Assembly: GCA_964247055.1 (NCBI GenBank)
Contig: OZ176051.1
Coordinates: forward strand, 1,736,001-1,800,000
Length of the DNA stretch: 64,000 bases
Source: Paragordius varius
Taxonomy: Eukaryota > Nematomorpha
Reading direction: 5' to 3'
Shown here: positions 36,540 through 48,540 of the stretch, one piece after another
Layout: every line of letters starts with the position of its first letter
How positions within the stretch are numbered: position 1 is the stretch's first letter
Made by a program: the position numbers and the translations under genes
Notes under the pieces: generated by a model
Databases searched by the model: none
What the model was told of the DNA's origin: nothing
What the model saw: only the letters and a program-made list of their open reading frames with translations

Positions 36540-38170
36540 AACACTTCATTATTTTTCATATTTTATAGAGGATTGGGGTACTTTTTTACTCCAGATATCA
36601 ATGTGATAAAAACTATTGTTGTGAAAGCCGTTTTAACACTAGTTAAACATTGTTCTCCGGATTTATCTAACACATGCAAAAAAATCCTGATGAAATACAT
36701 CTGCGCCCGAAAAGGTATAAAAATTATATTTGATAAATTTATATGTTCTGGTAGGAAAATGTAATTGGATTATTATGGTACTTTTGGTTTTGGCCCTTAG
36801 GGTGATAAAAAAGATATCATTTTCGGAGTTACTGCTCCATATCAGAAAATGACAAAATTGCGCACATTTTACTAAATAAATTTTTTTGGTGGGAGCTAGA
36901 GGGTTTATCTCAAGAAATATTAATAAAATATATCATAAATTATATAAAAAGCTAAGTGGTCCTAGATCCAAATTTTTTGCTCTTCTTAAGGCTAGTTTTA
37001 TTAACACTTCATTTAATTTTCACTTTTTTGTTCAAGTTTACATTTTGGGGTAGTTTTCTATTCCAGAGCTCTTAGTGACTATATTTTTGGAAGTTATTTT
37101 AATTAAAATTTATTTATCAAACACAGTTCTCATTAGATAAAAAATTTTATATTTTTTTTGTGATAAATTTGGGACACCAAAATACGATTGAAACGAACAG
37201 CTTAAAATCAAAATATATCAAGTTGTTGTCAAAATGTAGCCTGAAAGTTTTTTAATTATTTACAATTCTAACTATAATTCATAATCATTTGCTTGAAATA
37301 GCAAGGAGATGATAAATTTTACATTTTTTAATATTTTTGTATAATTTGCCTAAAAGACTAAAGAATGCATATTTTAAATTCGTCTTATACCTTAAATAGT
37401 TTTTAACATATTCGAATTTCATTGCCCTGCTTTATAAAACCACCTCCAAAAAATAATGGGTTGTTGAAATCAACGCACAGCTGGATTGCGAGATATTTTA
37501 TATGGTATTATTGACATTGAAAATTCCTACATAAATTAATATTTTGGATTCAATTTATCGCAAAATTTTGGCGAAGCGAGTCTTATGGTATTTTGAAGCG
37601 CGATAGTTGAAAACCTATATAATTTGATTAAAGTCATTGCTATCATCTCCGAATAAGTTTGCTTTTAAATTTGGGTCGATTTTTGTAAGATAGCACAATT
37701 TAGGTTACAAATAAAATTGAAAGCATTTATTAAAATTAGGTGATAAAAATCATCACCATCATTGAATCATATAGAAAAAGTGTTTTTAAATATCGTAAAC
37801 CTTTTATGTACTGTTATTACCATGCTTCGAAATATCATGGAATACGCTCCAACAATATTTTGCTAAAAATTAAATTTTAGAACAAAGTATGCTTATTCGA
37901 AAATATTTTTTACATGCCATAATGTGGCATACTGTACATTTTTGAGTTAATTTATAGAGAAACCGATTATAGAAGGGATAAAAAATAGGGAATTCCGCAA
38001 CCTACATCTAATTAAAATATAATAAAAATGCTTGCTTTTTATATGGAGTTTATATTTTAATGAAATCTTTTGGAATGAGGCAGTTAGCTTTCACAAAAAA
38101 TTTAAATTTGACAAAATGTGCACAAATTTTTCCATTTTCTCATCTGGGGATAACCAGAAATAAAGTATAT
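36540..38170. repeat. Left flank modules of the fold-back region
   Basis: Diverged ~150-200 bp modules recur here and at 40,190-41,290 and 42,940-43,020. Shared phrases include CTGATGAAATA, TCAGAAAATG followed by CAAAATTG, GATAGGA or GGTAGGAAAATGT, and GGTGGGAGCTAGAGG against GGTGAAAGGTAGAGGC. The sequence starts with a TAACACTTC motif near 36,540, the same end motif as the MITEs inside. No conserved coding frame is seen. Confidence 0.5.
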
Positions 38171-38704
38171 TAACACTTCGATTAAATTGGAGTATCTAAA
38201 TACCCCAGACTAAATATAAATTAAAATTTATAAAACTACTGAAGGAAACGGTCTCAATTTCAATTTATGCTTCTATCCTGATAAATATTATATAAATATG
38301 CCAAAATATCTTGATTAAATTATGTTTTGAAAAAAAGTTCCATCTCAAACTACTTCGACGCCATTTTTATTTTACAAAAATTTTGCAAAATATCATCTTC
38401 ATTTAATTTTAAGGGTAAAACTAAAGCTTATTTTTTATATAAATTAAATCTAACATTGATTGAAATAGAAAAAGCGGTTTATTGTGTATTATTTTTTAAT
38501 TTTACAATTTGACACATGTCATGTTGACTAAATTTTTACCTTTCAGTTTTAGCTCATAATAAGTAATATCAAGTTTTTTTGAATGAAATTTTTTATATAT
38601 TTCGGTTTTGTTATATAAGTGCAAAATTTTGCCATGGTTTCTATTGCTTCCATACTTTTTAAAGTATTTGATTTTAAACAGGCCTGTTGTATCCAAGTGT
38701 TAAT
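38171..38704 (+). repeat. TAACACTT MITE, left arm of fold-back
   Basis: The element is bounded by TAACACTTCGATT (left) and CCAAGTGTTA (right), with a subterminal ATCTAAATACCCCAG. The whole 534 bp recurs inverted at 39,612-40,183 and in part at 1-268. Shared internal phrases are CATCTCAAACTACTTCGACG, GTTGACTAAATTTTTACCTT and GCCATGGTTTC. The ends look like TA-flanked terminal inverted repeats. Confidence 0.8.
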
Positions 38705-38789
38705 ATTTCAACAGTAATTTTTTTGAACCCACCAATTTCGGGCGCAGTGTAAAATGGCTTGTATTTTATTACTGTTTTTAACCTCTACA

Positions 38790-38925
38790 TTTGCACTTCA
38801 AGAGTGTCCTTGAACAATTCAAGTTGGTCTTTGAACATTTTAAGTTGGTCCTTGAACAATTCAAGTTGGTCCTTGAACATTTCAAGTTGGTCCTTGAACA
38901 CTTCAAGTTGGTCCTTTGACTTTTT
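38790..38925 (-). repeat. 21-bp minisatellite, inverted array 1
   Basis: Six units. The minus-strand unit is AAGGACCAACTTGAAnTGTTC, and the terminal variant AAGGACACTCTTGAAGTGCA lies at the outer edge. It is the mirror of the array at 39,343-39,469. Confidence 0.9.
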
Positions 38926-39342
38926 TGTTTTGTTTTTAACTTTTATCAATCAAATCGTAATTAATTAATCTATTTTATTGTTTTTAACAATTTACTATTA
39001 TTTAACATAAGTTTTAAATCAATATCAACTTTTAATCTTTGATAAACCGTATATTATTATTAATTTCTTAAAATAACATTGGATATTTATAAGATTGTTA
39101 TATGAAATGAAAAAATATATGAGTTTTCTGGGTTATTAAATTAATTTTTTCATTAAAAACATTTAAAAGTCAATAATTTTGTTCAATTGAAAAAAAATAG
39201 TTTGAAACAAAAAAGTGGTTTTTAAATAAAAAATTTTATTTTTAAATGAATAAATATATAATAAATAAAGAAAATTAGGTTAATAAATAATAAAATAAAA
39301 AAATAAATGCAAAAATAATGGTTAAATCAAAATCTATAAATT

Positions 39343-39469
39343 TTAAGGACCAACTTGAACTGTTCAAGGACCAACTTGAATTGTTCAAGGACCAACTTGA
39401 ACTGTTCAATGACCAACTTAAATTATTCAAGGACCAACTTGAAGTGTTCAAGGACACTCTTGAAGTGCA
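39343..39469 (+). repeat. 21-bp minisatellite, array 2
   Basis: Six 21-bp units AAGGACCAACTTGAACTGTTC-like, ending with the AAGGACACTCTTGAAGTGCA variant and then AATGGTATATTT. Twenty-one bases are seven codons, and the plus frame reads repeats of KDQLELF, a heptad with regularly spaced hydrophobic residues, inside a 69-aa open frame (39,318-39,527). Whether it is ever translated cannot be told. Confidence 0.9.
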
Positions 39470-39611
39470 AATGGTATATTTAAACCGCCGCCCTAAAAGT
39501 GCTTTTTTATACAGAGATACTATTTAATTTTATTATACTAGCTGGGTCTGTCACGCTTGTTGTGTCGTAGTCTCATTGATAGCTTAGTGTCTACAATAAA
39601 AATTTTCTGAT

Positions 39612-40183
39612 TTAACACTTGAATACAACACATTCATTTTAGTCCTTCGATTCAAATTAGTTAAATACCCCAGGCCTGTTTAAAATTAACTTCTTTTAAT
39701 ATTATGGAAGGAATCGAAACCATGGCAAAATTTTGCACTTATATAACATTAATAAACCGAAAAATATAAAAATTTTATTCAAAAATACTTGATATTACAT
39801 TTTAAGCTAAAAACGAAAGGTAAAAATTTAGTCAACGTGACATCTGTGCAATAATAAAATTGAAAAATAATAGAAAAAAAACCGCTTTTTCTATTTATAT
39901 CAATGTTAGATGTAATTTAAATAAAATTAATTTTACCCTTAAAAATAAATGAAGACGATATTTTGCAAAAATTTTGTAAAATATAAATGGCGTCGAAGTA
40001 GTTTGACATGGAACTTTATTTTTCAAAACAAAATTTTATTTAGATATTATGGCATATTTATATAATTTTTATTAGGATAGAAATATATATTTATATTGGG
40101 ACCGTTTCATTCAGTAGTTTTTAAAAATCTTATTAAATTTAGTCTGGGGTATTTAGATACCCCAACTTGAATCGAAGTGTTAA
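39612..40183 (-). repeat. TAACACTT MITE, right arm of fold-back
   Basis: An inverted copy of 38,171-38,704. It starts TAACACTTGAATACAACACA and ends GAATCGAAGTGTTA. Near each end there is a short hairpin, for example GGGGTATTTAGATACCCC at about 40,146-40,163. Together with the left arm it would fold a ~2.0-kb single strand into a long stem with the minisatellites and a 400-bp AT-rich centre in the loop. Confidence 0.85.
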
Positions 40184-40189
40184 TATATG

Positions 40190-41290
40190 TATATTCTGAT
40201 AGGAAATATATCAGGATTATCATAGTGCTTTTAGTTTTATCCCATATGGATTTAAGAAAGTTATTTACACTTTAAGTGATTCATGTCAGAAAATGGCAAA
40301 ATTTGCTCACATTTCTCAGTGTCCACAAAATAATAACCTGATGAAATATATATATACAGATAGGACAATGTATCAAGATTATATTGGTGTTTTTTTGGCA
40401 CTTGCCGATGATATAAGAAAGTTTTTTACACTTTTGTAAGTACCTTATATCATAAAATCACAAAATTTGCGGTCTTTTTAATTTTTGGTGAAAGGTAGAG
40501 GCTTCATTCAAAAAAATATAACTCAAAACAATATTTTCAAAAATTCAATTTTAAGATGTGGGCTCCGAAAGTCATAATTTTTTCTTCTAAAATGAGCTAG
40601 TCCTCTTAAGATCAACGCAAGGGTGGCGCGATAAGTATATGCAAAATTTTAAAATCAACTAAAAATATTTTTTAATAAATGGATACTTTTTTACAACGAT
40701 TTTTTGCAAAATTCTGAAGCTCACTTTATACTATTTTGAGGCATGATGGAAAGATTAAACGCGTTAAGATGTTATAAAAACACTTTAACCATATAATATG
40801 ATGATGCTGACCATTTCGCTGTAGAATTTTGATTATAATATTCGTTTTTCTTTTAATTTATGTTAAATAAAAATTGTGTTTTTTTACAAAAATTCACCAA
40901 AATTAGCAAACGAATCTTTAAATAAAAAATCTGAGGCGATAGAATGTTTAGCATCAATATAGTTTTTATACTGTTTCCATCAGGCCTAAATCTATGTAGG
41001 AGACGGTTTAACCAAATTATGGAAAAAGTATGCATTTTTTATTAAAATGTAGCATATATTTAAAATGGGGGTAATCTCCGAATATAGAACTAGCTCAATT
41101 TAGAAGCCAAAAAATTTGGGAATATTGGAGACCACATCTTAAAATTAAAATTTTTTCAAAAACATTGTTATGCTCTTTATATGAGTTTATTATATTTTTT
41201 AATGATATTTTTTGCAATGATGAAGCTTTCATCAAAAAAATTTGAGCAAATTTTGCCATTTTCTGAAATTACCACATAAGTGTAAATAAC
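40190..41290. repeat. Right flank modules of the fold-back region
   Basis: This contains two direct modules (CTGATAGGAAATATATCAGG at about 40,200 and CAGATAGGACAATG at about 40,350) and an inverted one at about 41,110-41,270 (GACCACATCTTAAAATT, AAATTTTGCCATTTTCTG). They match 36,540-38,170 in part. No coding frame is recognised. Confidence 0.5.
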
Positions 41291-41733
41291 CCAAATAAAC
41301 ACGTAAAGGGTGTAGCGTCGGAAGATCGTCGGTCACCTGCCGTCAAGGCATTCCCTACCCACCCGTAACGCATTGAGCTTCAAAGAGGGGAGACACATCG
41401 GAGGTTGGCGTTCACGTTAGTATCTACATACATAAATAAATGTATTCATGTGAGGTGTGTTATTGTAAGTTAGTAATCAAAAGAAATTTTAATTTCGCCG
41501 TATTAAATAAGTAAAGCAATATTTGACTTTAAATAACCATACAAACAGGGTTGTGATCCTTACTCCACAAAGATGTCAAGAACTTATGTCAAGAATGTAG
41601 AGTTAATTTTAAGCTCTTACTTTGGTGTAGAAGGTGGTCTTCATTTGCTTATAAATGAGTGTAGCCTTTAAGGTAGTCCAATATGGAGATATTAGAGAAA
41701 TTATGGACATATTAGACATTACAAGCATCAATG

Positions 41734-42037
41734 TTACCCCTTATGCGACCATGTTTCAGCTGTACCTTCAACTGGGACGCTAACCCGTGAGTGGTCGTTG
41801 ACCTTGCTTTGAGCTAAGTCTCAACTTAGACCAAAAGAGATGGAGTTTGGTAACCAGCCCTGATCAAATATCAACAACCCCAACATTGCCTCCCAGGATG
41901 TCATTGTCCCACAATGATTTACAAGTCGTTTCGTTAGAGTCGGGTCTTGCATGGCTTGAGTTTGCAAAAGTACATTTAAAGCACGTGACATACATAAGCA
42001 ATCCATAATATTCATCTATAAAAATTTATGCGGTTAC
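41734..42037 (-). CDS. Unrecognised exon pair with 18-nt and 22-nt introns
   Basis: A frame from ATG 42015 (MNIMDCLCMSRALNVLLQTQ) reads to FDQGWLPNSISF. Removing an 18-nt GT-AG segment at 41,814-41,831, which carries a stop, continues it as AQSKVNDHSRVSVPVEGTAE and TWSHKG to a TAA at 41,734-41,736, 87 codons from that ATG. A further 22-nt GT-AG intron (42,016-42,037) may join an upstream exon I cannot place. I do not recognise the protein. The GC content is well above its surroundings. A diverged second copy of the first exon lies at 42,405-42,545. It could be a host gene piece or part of an unknown mobile element. Confidence 0.4.
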
Positions 42038-42404
42038 CATTAACTAATTTAAATGTAAATATTTATGATGTGGAAATCTTCGTAAATAACGTAAAAATAC
42101 AATATAATTTATTGGAAATTTTTCATAGGCATTATCAGGAGATACAGTTAAGAGAATTTATATATACCAGACAGATTAAATTTAAAATGAATAATCATGA
42201 ATGATATTACTTAGGTAGAAAAAATCGCAAAAAAATTAATTAAATAAAAGAAAAAAAATCAGAAAGAAACCGTTGTTATGAACCCCCGTTGTTACCCAGT
42301 CAAGTAAATATTTATAATTGAATGGGAATAAATATTAAAAATAAACCGACTCTGCACTCAAACCATTCTATCTGTCAGTGCACATATCCGGCTCAAATAA
42401 AATG

Positions 42405-42545
42405 TCGATTGATAATCAACCTGGCTCAATTATCAACGGCTTCGATGTCATCGTCACACGATTGTCAAAGAATCTCGTCAAAGTAGAGTCTACCATGGCT
42501 TGAGTTTGCATTAGCGCATTAGATATTGCCCGTGGCATGCATGGA
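42405..42545 (-). pseudogene. Diverged duplicate of the exon at 41,832-42,015
   Basis: The minus-strand frame reads CMPRAISNALMQTQAMVDST, LTRFFDNRVTMTS and then a stop after IIEPG, against CMSRALNVLLQTQAMQDPTL and LTKRLVNHCGTMTS in the first copy. The sequence before it (TTATTAACGGTAATCAC) matches the intron start of the first copy (TTAGTTAATGGTAACCGC), but the acceptor is lost. It looks like a decayed tandem duplicate. Confidence 0.45.
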
Positions 42546-43059
42546 GGCAATACAAATACAAACCATATATGTGTGATTACCGTTAATAAGTTTAAATAAT
42601 GGGTGAAATTATATTTATCAACAATTCCCAGAAATTAATTTATATGTAATTTAGTATACCTTAATCCAAGGATTGAAGAATTAATATTCAAAATAATCTA
42701 CCAACTCCAACAAAGCCATTCTACTCCAGCTTTTATTTTGACATCTTTTGCAGAATCTATAGTATAGAATTTTGAGCTGCAATGAGAAGTCGACATTCTT
42801 GTATAATTGTCTTCAAAATAAACACGAAAGCATTTCAGCGATTAAATAAGGTAAAGATGTTCTTTGGCATGTGGAGCACCTTCATGGGAAGTATAGTCAG
42901 GTGGGACAAACCGTGAAAATTCCGTTCTTTTGGTATTTAATAAGGACCAAAACCAAAAGCACCATGATAATCATCATAGGTTTTCCTATCAGAATATATA
43001 GATTTTTCATCAGGATATTTTTCATACCCCCTATTTTAGACGCAGTGCAATTATTGTTA

Positions 43060-44270
43060 TAAAGTTTTTGCTTTAAATAGAGGAAATAAAAATGAAAAAT
43101 AAAACCTAAACATATTTCTCTAAAAATAATGTCTTTAATTATTTTACGGACTCAAGTATTAAACTCAAAATCGGCCCTATCCTACTCCCCGTTATTACTA
43201 TTTTCATTGGATTTATTTTAAAATTTTCATTTTACAAAACATTTGCCTGTTTCATTACTGGTAAAGGGATACAAACTAGATAATCATTAACGATCTTAAT
43301 TATAAAGGAAAGTATGCAAGCATAAACTGTTTTTTTGATAATAGTGTCAAAGTTTACGACCGGAATGTGTTTTACAAATATCTTTATTTAGTGTATTTTA
43401 TAGATAATAAAGCGCTTAACAATAAGTTTTACCCTAATACAAATAAGTAAGATTGGTAACAAATTATGATTTTATATATACCGAAAAACCCTTTAGATAT
43501 TTAAAAGTATTTTTTGGGAAAATAATTTAAAAGAAGCAGCTAATTACAGGGCTTTAAAACAGCTTTAACCTGAATATATAACTTAAATAATGCCTTTATT
43601 TAAATATTATATTAAAATAAATAAAAATAATTCTACAATTCTTAAAACAGAAAAAAATTAGACTTGAGAGACATGCAAATAATTTCGGAAAAATTACAAA
43701 TATTATAATATTCATCAATTATATCAAATGGCTTTTGCAATCTTTTTTATGCTTTTGTGGGCTGCGTGAAAAATTTAAATGTTCAGCCTGCTTGCCGAGT
43801 TAACCAACCACTGTTTGTTCATACAACCAAATACGAATACAATGATTTCCACCTCTGCTTGAAGACTACTCTCATTATAGTCTGATCAATTTTGTTAACA
43901 TCGATACAATAAGTATTATTTGTTCCCACTCTAATGGGTTTAGATTTAAAATTAAGGCTTAAAAATTTGTATTGCTTCAGGTAAAATGTAACAGTATTCT
44001 TTTTAAAATTCACTGTTAAACAATTTTTTAAACAGAGTATCTAATAAACATTTTTTGGATATCAAAGAATAAAATCTATGTTTAAAGATGACATTGTTTA
44101 AAACTAAAATTCTTCCTATTCAAGAACTAATAAGCTTAAGTCCAAATCCACCATAAGAACAAATCTTCGGTTCAAAGACTCTAGATTCAAATATCTGTTG
44201 GTAGTATCGTAGCGTCCGCTGTCATCCAATCTAAAAACAATAATTTATTACAGTTACATAACACTAGTCG
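43060..44270. other. AT-rich sequence, nothing recognised
   Basis: There is no conserved frame, RNA gene or clear repeat boundary that I can support between the last fold-back module and the repeat starting at 44,283. Confidence 0.4.
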
Positions 44271-44282
44271 ACAAATTTGGAC

Positions 44283-45430
44283 ATTTTTGAGCACCACCAC
44301 TCAAACTTTTAAATTATGACTAATTTCACTGTTTTAAAACCGAATGTGAAAAAATTTTTGATCCCGCCAATCAGAATTTTGAAATATTATAGGTTTTTAA
44401 ATTTTTCAAAAACAAGAGAAAATCGAGAGAAAATTAAATATAACTTTATAATAAAATGTTATTATATTATAAACTTAATATCATTTATTAAAGCGTTTTA
44501 AACTCTATCTTTTGAATATAAATATGTCATTTAAATATCAGAGAGAAAAAAATAGTACGGACTTAAACGTCAAAATTTAGTCTTTTTCTTTCAAGCGAAT
44601 TTTTAATACGTATAAAAAAATTTTAAAAAAAATACTAAAAAAGGCATTCTATGGTTTAAACCTTCGGCTTTCAGATAGGCTATATTTTTTTTGTTAGTTT
44701 TCGTCCTTTCGAGTACTTATTAGGCTTTTTTTCTTGAGTTGGTTCTTACAAAAAATCCTTTATTTATACCTAGTGGATATACTTTATTTTTTGAAATTAT
44801 TGGTTGTTTTGTATTTTTAATTTCAGATGGATGTTGTGTAACCACTTTTAGTAGAATTTACTTTTATGGGATTGGACCATTTGTATTTACCTAATCTTTT
44901 TATTCAATTTAATTGTAGAATTTATCGAACTTTATTCTGTGAATTGGTTAATTTGACATGTCAATTTGCCTGAATTTTGTTTGCAATTCTCTCTTATCGG
45001 GCTTTACGATTACTTATTGTAATCTTTGCCATATCTGGCATAATTGGATCGCTTGAGGGATATGCAGAGCTTGTGAAGCCGCCCGAATCTATCACACTAT
45101 ACATAAGCCCCTTTTAGATTTTTAATACTTTGGCCCTTAGTTTGTTTAGTATCTTATTTAATGCCTAGAATTTTGTTATTCATGCATGGAATATTACTTG
45201 TATCGACTTGTTCGTTTGTATATTTTAACATATGTACACGAGGAATGATTGTTATTTTTAAATTAAATACAAATTTAAAAATTAAATTTCGGAAAAATCC
45301 TATTGGTGGCCTCAATTTTCTTTTTTGTTTTGGCCTTTCCATGCCATTAGGTATCAGAAAATGCAAAAATAATGGGGTGGTGCAAAACCTTGTTGAGCAG
45401 TGTAATCTATTACATCATAATTGGCGAAGT
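44283..45430 (+). repeat. Dispersed repeat, copy A (~1.1 kb)
   Basis: It matches 56,950-58,380 from end to end, with indels. Shared landmarks are GAGCACCACCACTCAAA, CCAATCAGAATTTTGA, TTTTTCAAAAACAAGAGAAA, TCAGATGGATGTTG, TTGACATGTCAATTT, GCAGAGCTTGTG and GGTGGTGCAAAACCTTGTTG. Copy A lacks the open frame present in copy B. I cannot assign it to a known transposon class. Confidence 0.8.
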
Positions 45431-45439
45431 TATTAAACA

Positions 45440-46740
45440 GAAGCAATGCTGTTCATCCCGACATAGTGCCTCATGGAGAACATGAACGAAGATTTACTGT
45501 AATATTAAACTTTTGATACGGATGGAAATCACTTTTATTCAAAATATATTGTTATTTCTCTGGGAAACAAATATTCAAGACATGTGTCTAAACCACATGG
45601 TTAGGATAATATCTATATTTGGAATGGCCAGCATTAATATGATAAACCTAATCACTAAGGAATAAATAAATAAAATACATCGCTATATATACATTATCAT
45701 TGAAATACATTAGATAAGGATAATACCAGACAACAAGGTGTTTCACCACCCCAAATTATTTGCGTTTCTGATGACTTATGCTGTAGTTACGCTAAACCCA
45801 AAAAATTGATTTTTTCCCTTTTTAAAATATAATATTAATTTAGGTGTATTTTTTATATTATAATAAATAAATATAATAATTTATATATAAAATAAATTAA
45901 TAGAGGCTAAAAAACTCTTTAAAATGAATATATTTACAATAATTGAACAAAAACTTATATTAAAGTATCAAAGCTCAAAAGGCTGATTCGCAGCTTTTTT
46001 GCAATAGTTAATGCTGATCATAAAAAATAAAAAAAATCCGAAATTTATTTCTATAAAGTTGACATTTCTCTTTCAGGACCAACATTATTTATGTTTTAAA
46101 TTTGTGTTTTTCTTGGTTTATATCTTTTATAAGTTTAATATTGTCCATAAAAATATTTACAAAAATAAAAAAAACACTTATACCTAATGTATAAAGTAAA
46201 AATGTTTAAATATTAAACGAGTTGATAGAGAAATGAAAAATGATCCCATCAGATCTTCTATGTGTTGTGGAAATTCATATTTTTAGATGAAAATTCAAGG
46301 AATAGTGATGATTAATACCGGAAAACTTTTTACGAAGTATTTTGACACTAAAATTGATATTGACAAAGCATGGGCTTCATTGCCGATTGCCGATTTTATA
46401 TGGAATTTTAATATATTATATAATTATAATTTGCATAATTAATGAATTATCTTATTAAATATTTTAATAGAGAAAAAATATATGTTAAATGAAACTTGTA
46501 AGCACGATAAATAAGATATATTTGATTTTAAGATATGTTAAAAAAATAGTTTAATTATTTTGCAAATCCGTAAAATTTTTATGAGGAATTCAAAAATAAA
46601 TTAAGATTTTGGTTTTATAATACTAAAATTAATATATATTTTTGTCATAAATGGTGCTGATCGATGAAATAGTTGTCTAGTGTTATCAATATATTAAATA
46701 GAAAAATACATTTTATAATTGTATGCACGAATAATCTATA
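45440..46740. other. AT-rich sequence, nothing recognised
   Basis: I see no gene, RNA or repeat structure that I can defend in this stretch between the dispersed repeat and the satellite. Confidence 0.4.
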
Positions 46741-46799
46741 TATTTATAAAAATGGAAAGTGGTGGCTTTGTGATCTGTTTCCGGAAAACCGGTAGACCC

Positions 46800-48170
46800 A
46801 TTCAAATCGTCGAAAAAGTATATTCATTAATGATGGCCCGACAATAGCTGCGCCCTTTTTTGAATTAGGTCCCCAGTTCGGGCCCACCCCATGTAAAAAA
46901 CGGGTTTTTTTGAAAACAGAAGTCCACAAAAATCGTGTGTTGAGAGAATTTTTCCGAAAACGTGTTGGACCATTCGATTTCAAATATGATTTTTTTTACT
47001 TATTTTCGATTGCGCCGAACATCGGCTCGCTTTATTTAATTTAGATCCTCTTTTTACCACTTTTTTTTAAAAAAATAAAGCCCACAAAAATGATCTTTTG
47101 AACCTATTTTTCGCCAAAATCAAAGACCGTAAAAATTCAATAAGGATTCCAGGTATTCCCTGTTAAAAGGCAAAAATTTTAGTCGTACGTTTCTTTTATA
47201 TTGGCTGCCAGGTAGCTACCCGCTAAAAACTGATCCGTCATATCAAAATAGTGTGCCTTTGCTATCAGAAAACCTATCAGTCCATATAAGTTCGATTCGT
47301 GCTTAAAATATTACCCGTAAAAAGTTAAAAATTTAAATCGAGCGTTTAAAATTAGGCGTTAATTAGGCCCTTCACCCCTGTGAAAGCGCCCCCATAGAAT
47401 GATTTTTTAATTTTGAGGCAATTTTTCCAAAATCTAATGAGAGCACATAGAATCAATCATAATTCCAGGTATTCTCCGTAAATAGTCAAAAATTTTAATC
47501 AAGCGTTTTTTTGTATCAGCTCTGGGCAAGAAGCTACCCGCCAAAAACTGCGCCACCATATCAAAATTGCGTTGATCCGGAGTTAATTTTCAGACAGGCC
47601 ATATAAGTTTTATAAGGGCCTGAAATATTACCCGTAAAAAGGCAAAAATTAAAGTCGAGCGATTTTATTAAATTAGCGGTTAAATAGGCCCTTTACGCCC
47701 TAATTGCGCTATCATTGAACTATTATTTAGTTTTAAAGCCATTCTTCCATAAACTATTAAGAGCATATGGAATGAATGATAATTCCAAGTATTCCCATAT
47801 GGCAAAAATATAATAGAACGTCTTTTTTATATTGGCCTCTGGGTAAGGAGCTACCCGCCTAAAATACGCTTCATATAACGATTATTTAGTGTTGAGGTAT
47901 TTTTTCGAATAACCCATGAGACGACTGATTCCAAATATTTTCCTTATAAAGGCAAAGAATTTAACTCAGCACGTTTTCATATAGGTCTATAGGTAGGGGT
48001 CTACCGGTTTAAAACTGAGACGCCATACAAAAATGGCGTGGCTTTGGTAATTTTCAAAAAACTTAAGAAGCCATACGGGGTATAAATATTACCCATAAAA
48101 AGGTAAAAATTATAGTATAGCGGTTTTTTCCGTTAGCCGTCAATTGGGGCCCTTACACCAGTAAACAATA
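46800..48170. repeat. Higher-order satellite, ~318-bp unit made of two half-units
   Basis: The phrase TTCCAGGTATTC recurs at about 47,148, 47,464 and 47,783 (spacing 316-319), then at about 47,931 in a shortened unit. ATATTACCCGTAAAAA recurs at about 47,311 and 47,630, then 48,088. Within one unit the two halves resemble each other: a 'GTATTCCC...AAAGGCAAAAA' half ending GGTAGCTACCC, and an 'ATATTACCC...AAAGTTAAAAA' half ending TTAGGCCC. So the 318-bp unit is a dimer of diverged ~160-bp monomers. Earlier, more diverged monomers reach back to about 46,800. Confidence 0.8.
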
Positions 48171-48483
48171 TATTAGTATGAATGCACCGTTTTGAAATTC
48201 CTATGAGATCATAAGTATTAAATGATGTTTCGAAATAATCCACATATATGGATCATTTTATTGTCCCTTTAAAAATCCCCCCCCCCCAGAAGTCCGAAGG
48301 ACTTCCTCGGGATGAGTAGCAGCACGATATTTACGGTAGTATAATATAAACTTAAGCTTTCTTCACATAACATGAATATAAAATTATTTTGATGAGAGAG
48401 AGAGCTGTTTGTAAATAAACATTTTTCTTTGTATTAAATTTTATCGTAATAAAAGATCCTACTAAAATTACAGTACTCATAAT

Positions 48484-48540
48484 CAGTGGCGGAACTATAA
48501 ATTGTGCCCCCCCCCCCCCCCCCCCGTAAGATTAAATACG
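48484..48540. mobile_element. hAT-like left end with poly-C tract
   Basis: CAGTGGCGGAACTATAAATT at 48,484 is a typical hAT-type terminus. It is followed by a run of 19 C (48,507-48,525) and a second C-rich stretch. No matching right end was found. Confidence 0.45.

Noticed and set aside
36444-36764. 106-codon open frame on the plus strand
   Set aside because: It overlaps repeat modules that recur with broken frames at 40.2-40.5 kb, with composition typical of AT-rich chance frames.
38171-40183. LTR retroelement reading of the paired ~550-bp repeats
   Set aside because: The repeats are inverted, not direct, and no gag, protease, RT or integrase sequence lies between them.
41290-41420. 5S rRNA or tRNA in the GC-rich patch
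   Set aside because: No 5S box A/IE/C sequences and no cloverleaf could be drawn.
46744-46983. 79-codon open frame at the satellite edge
   Set aside because: The sequence belongs to diverged satellite monomers and has no recognisable domain.
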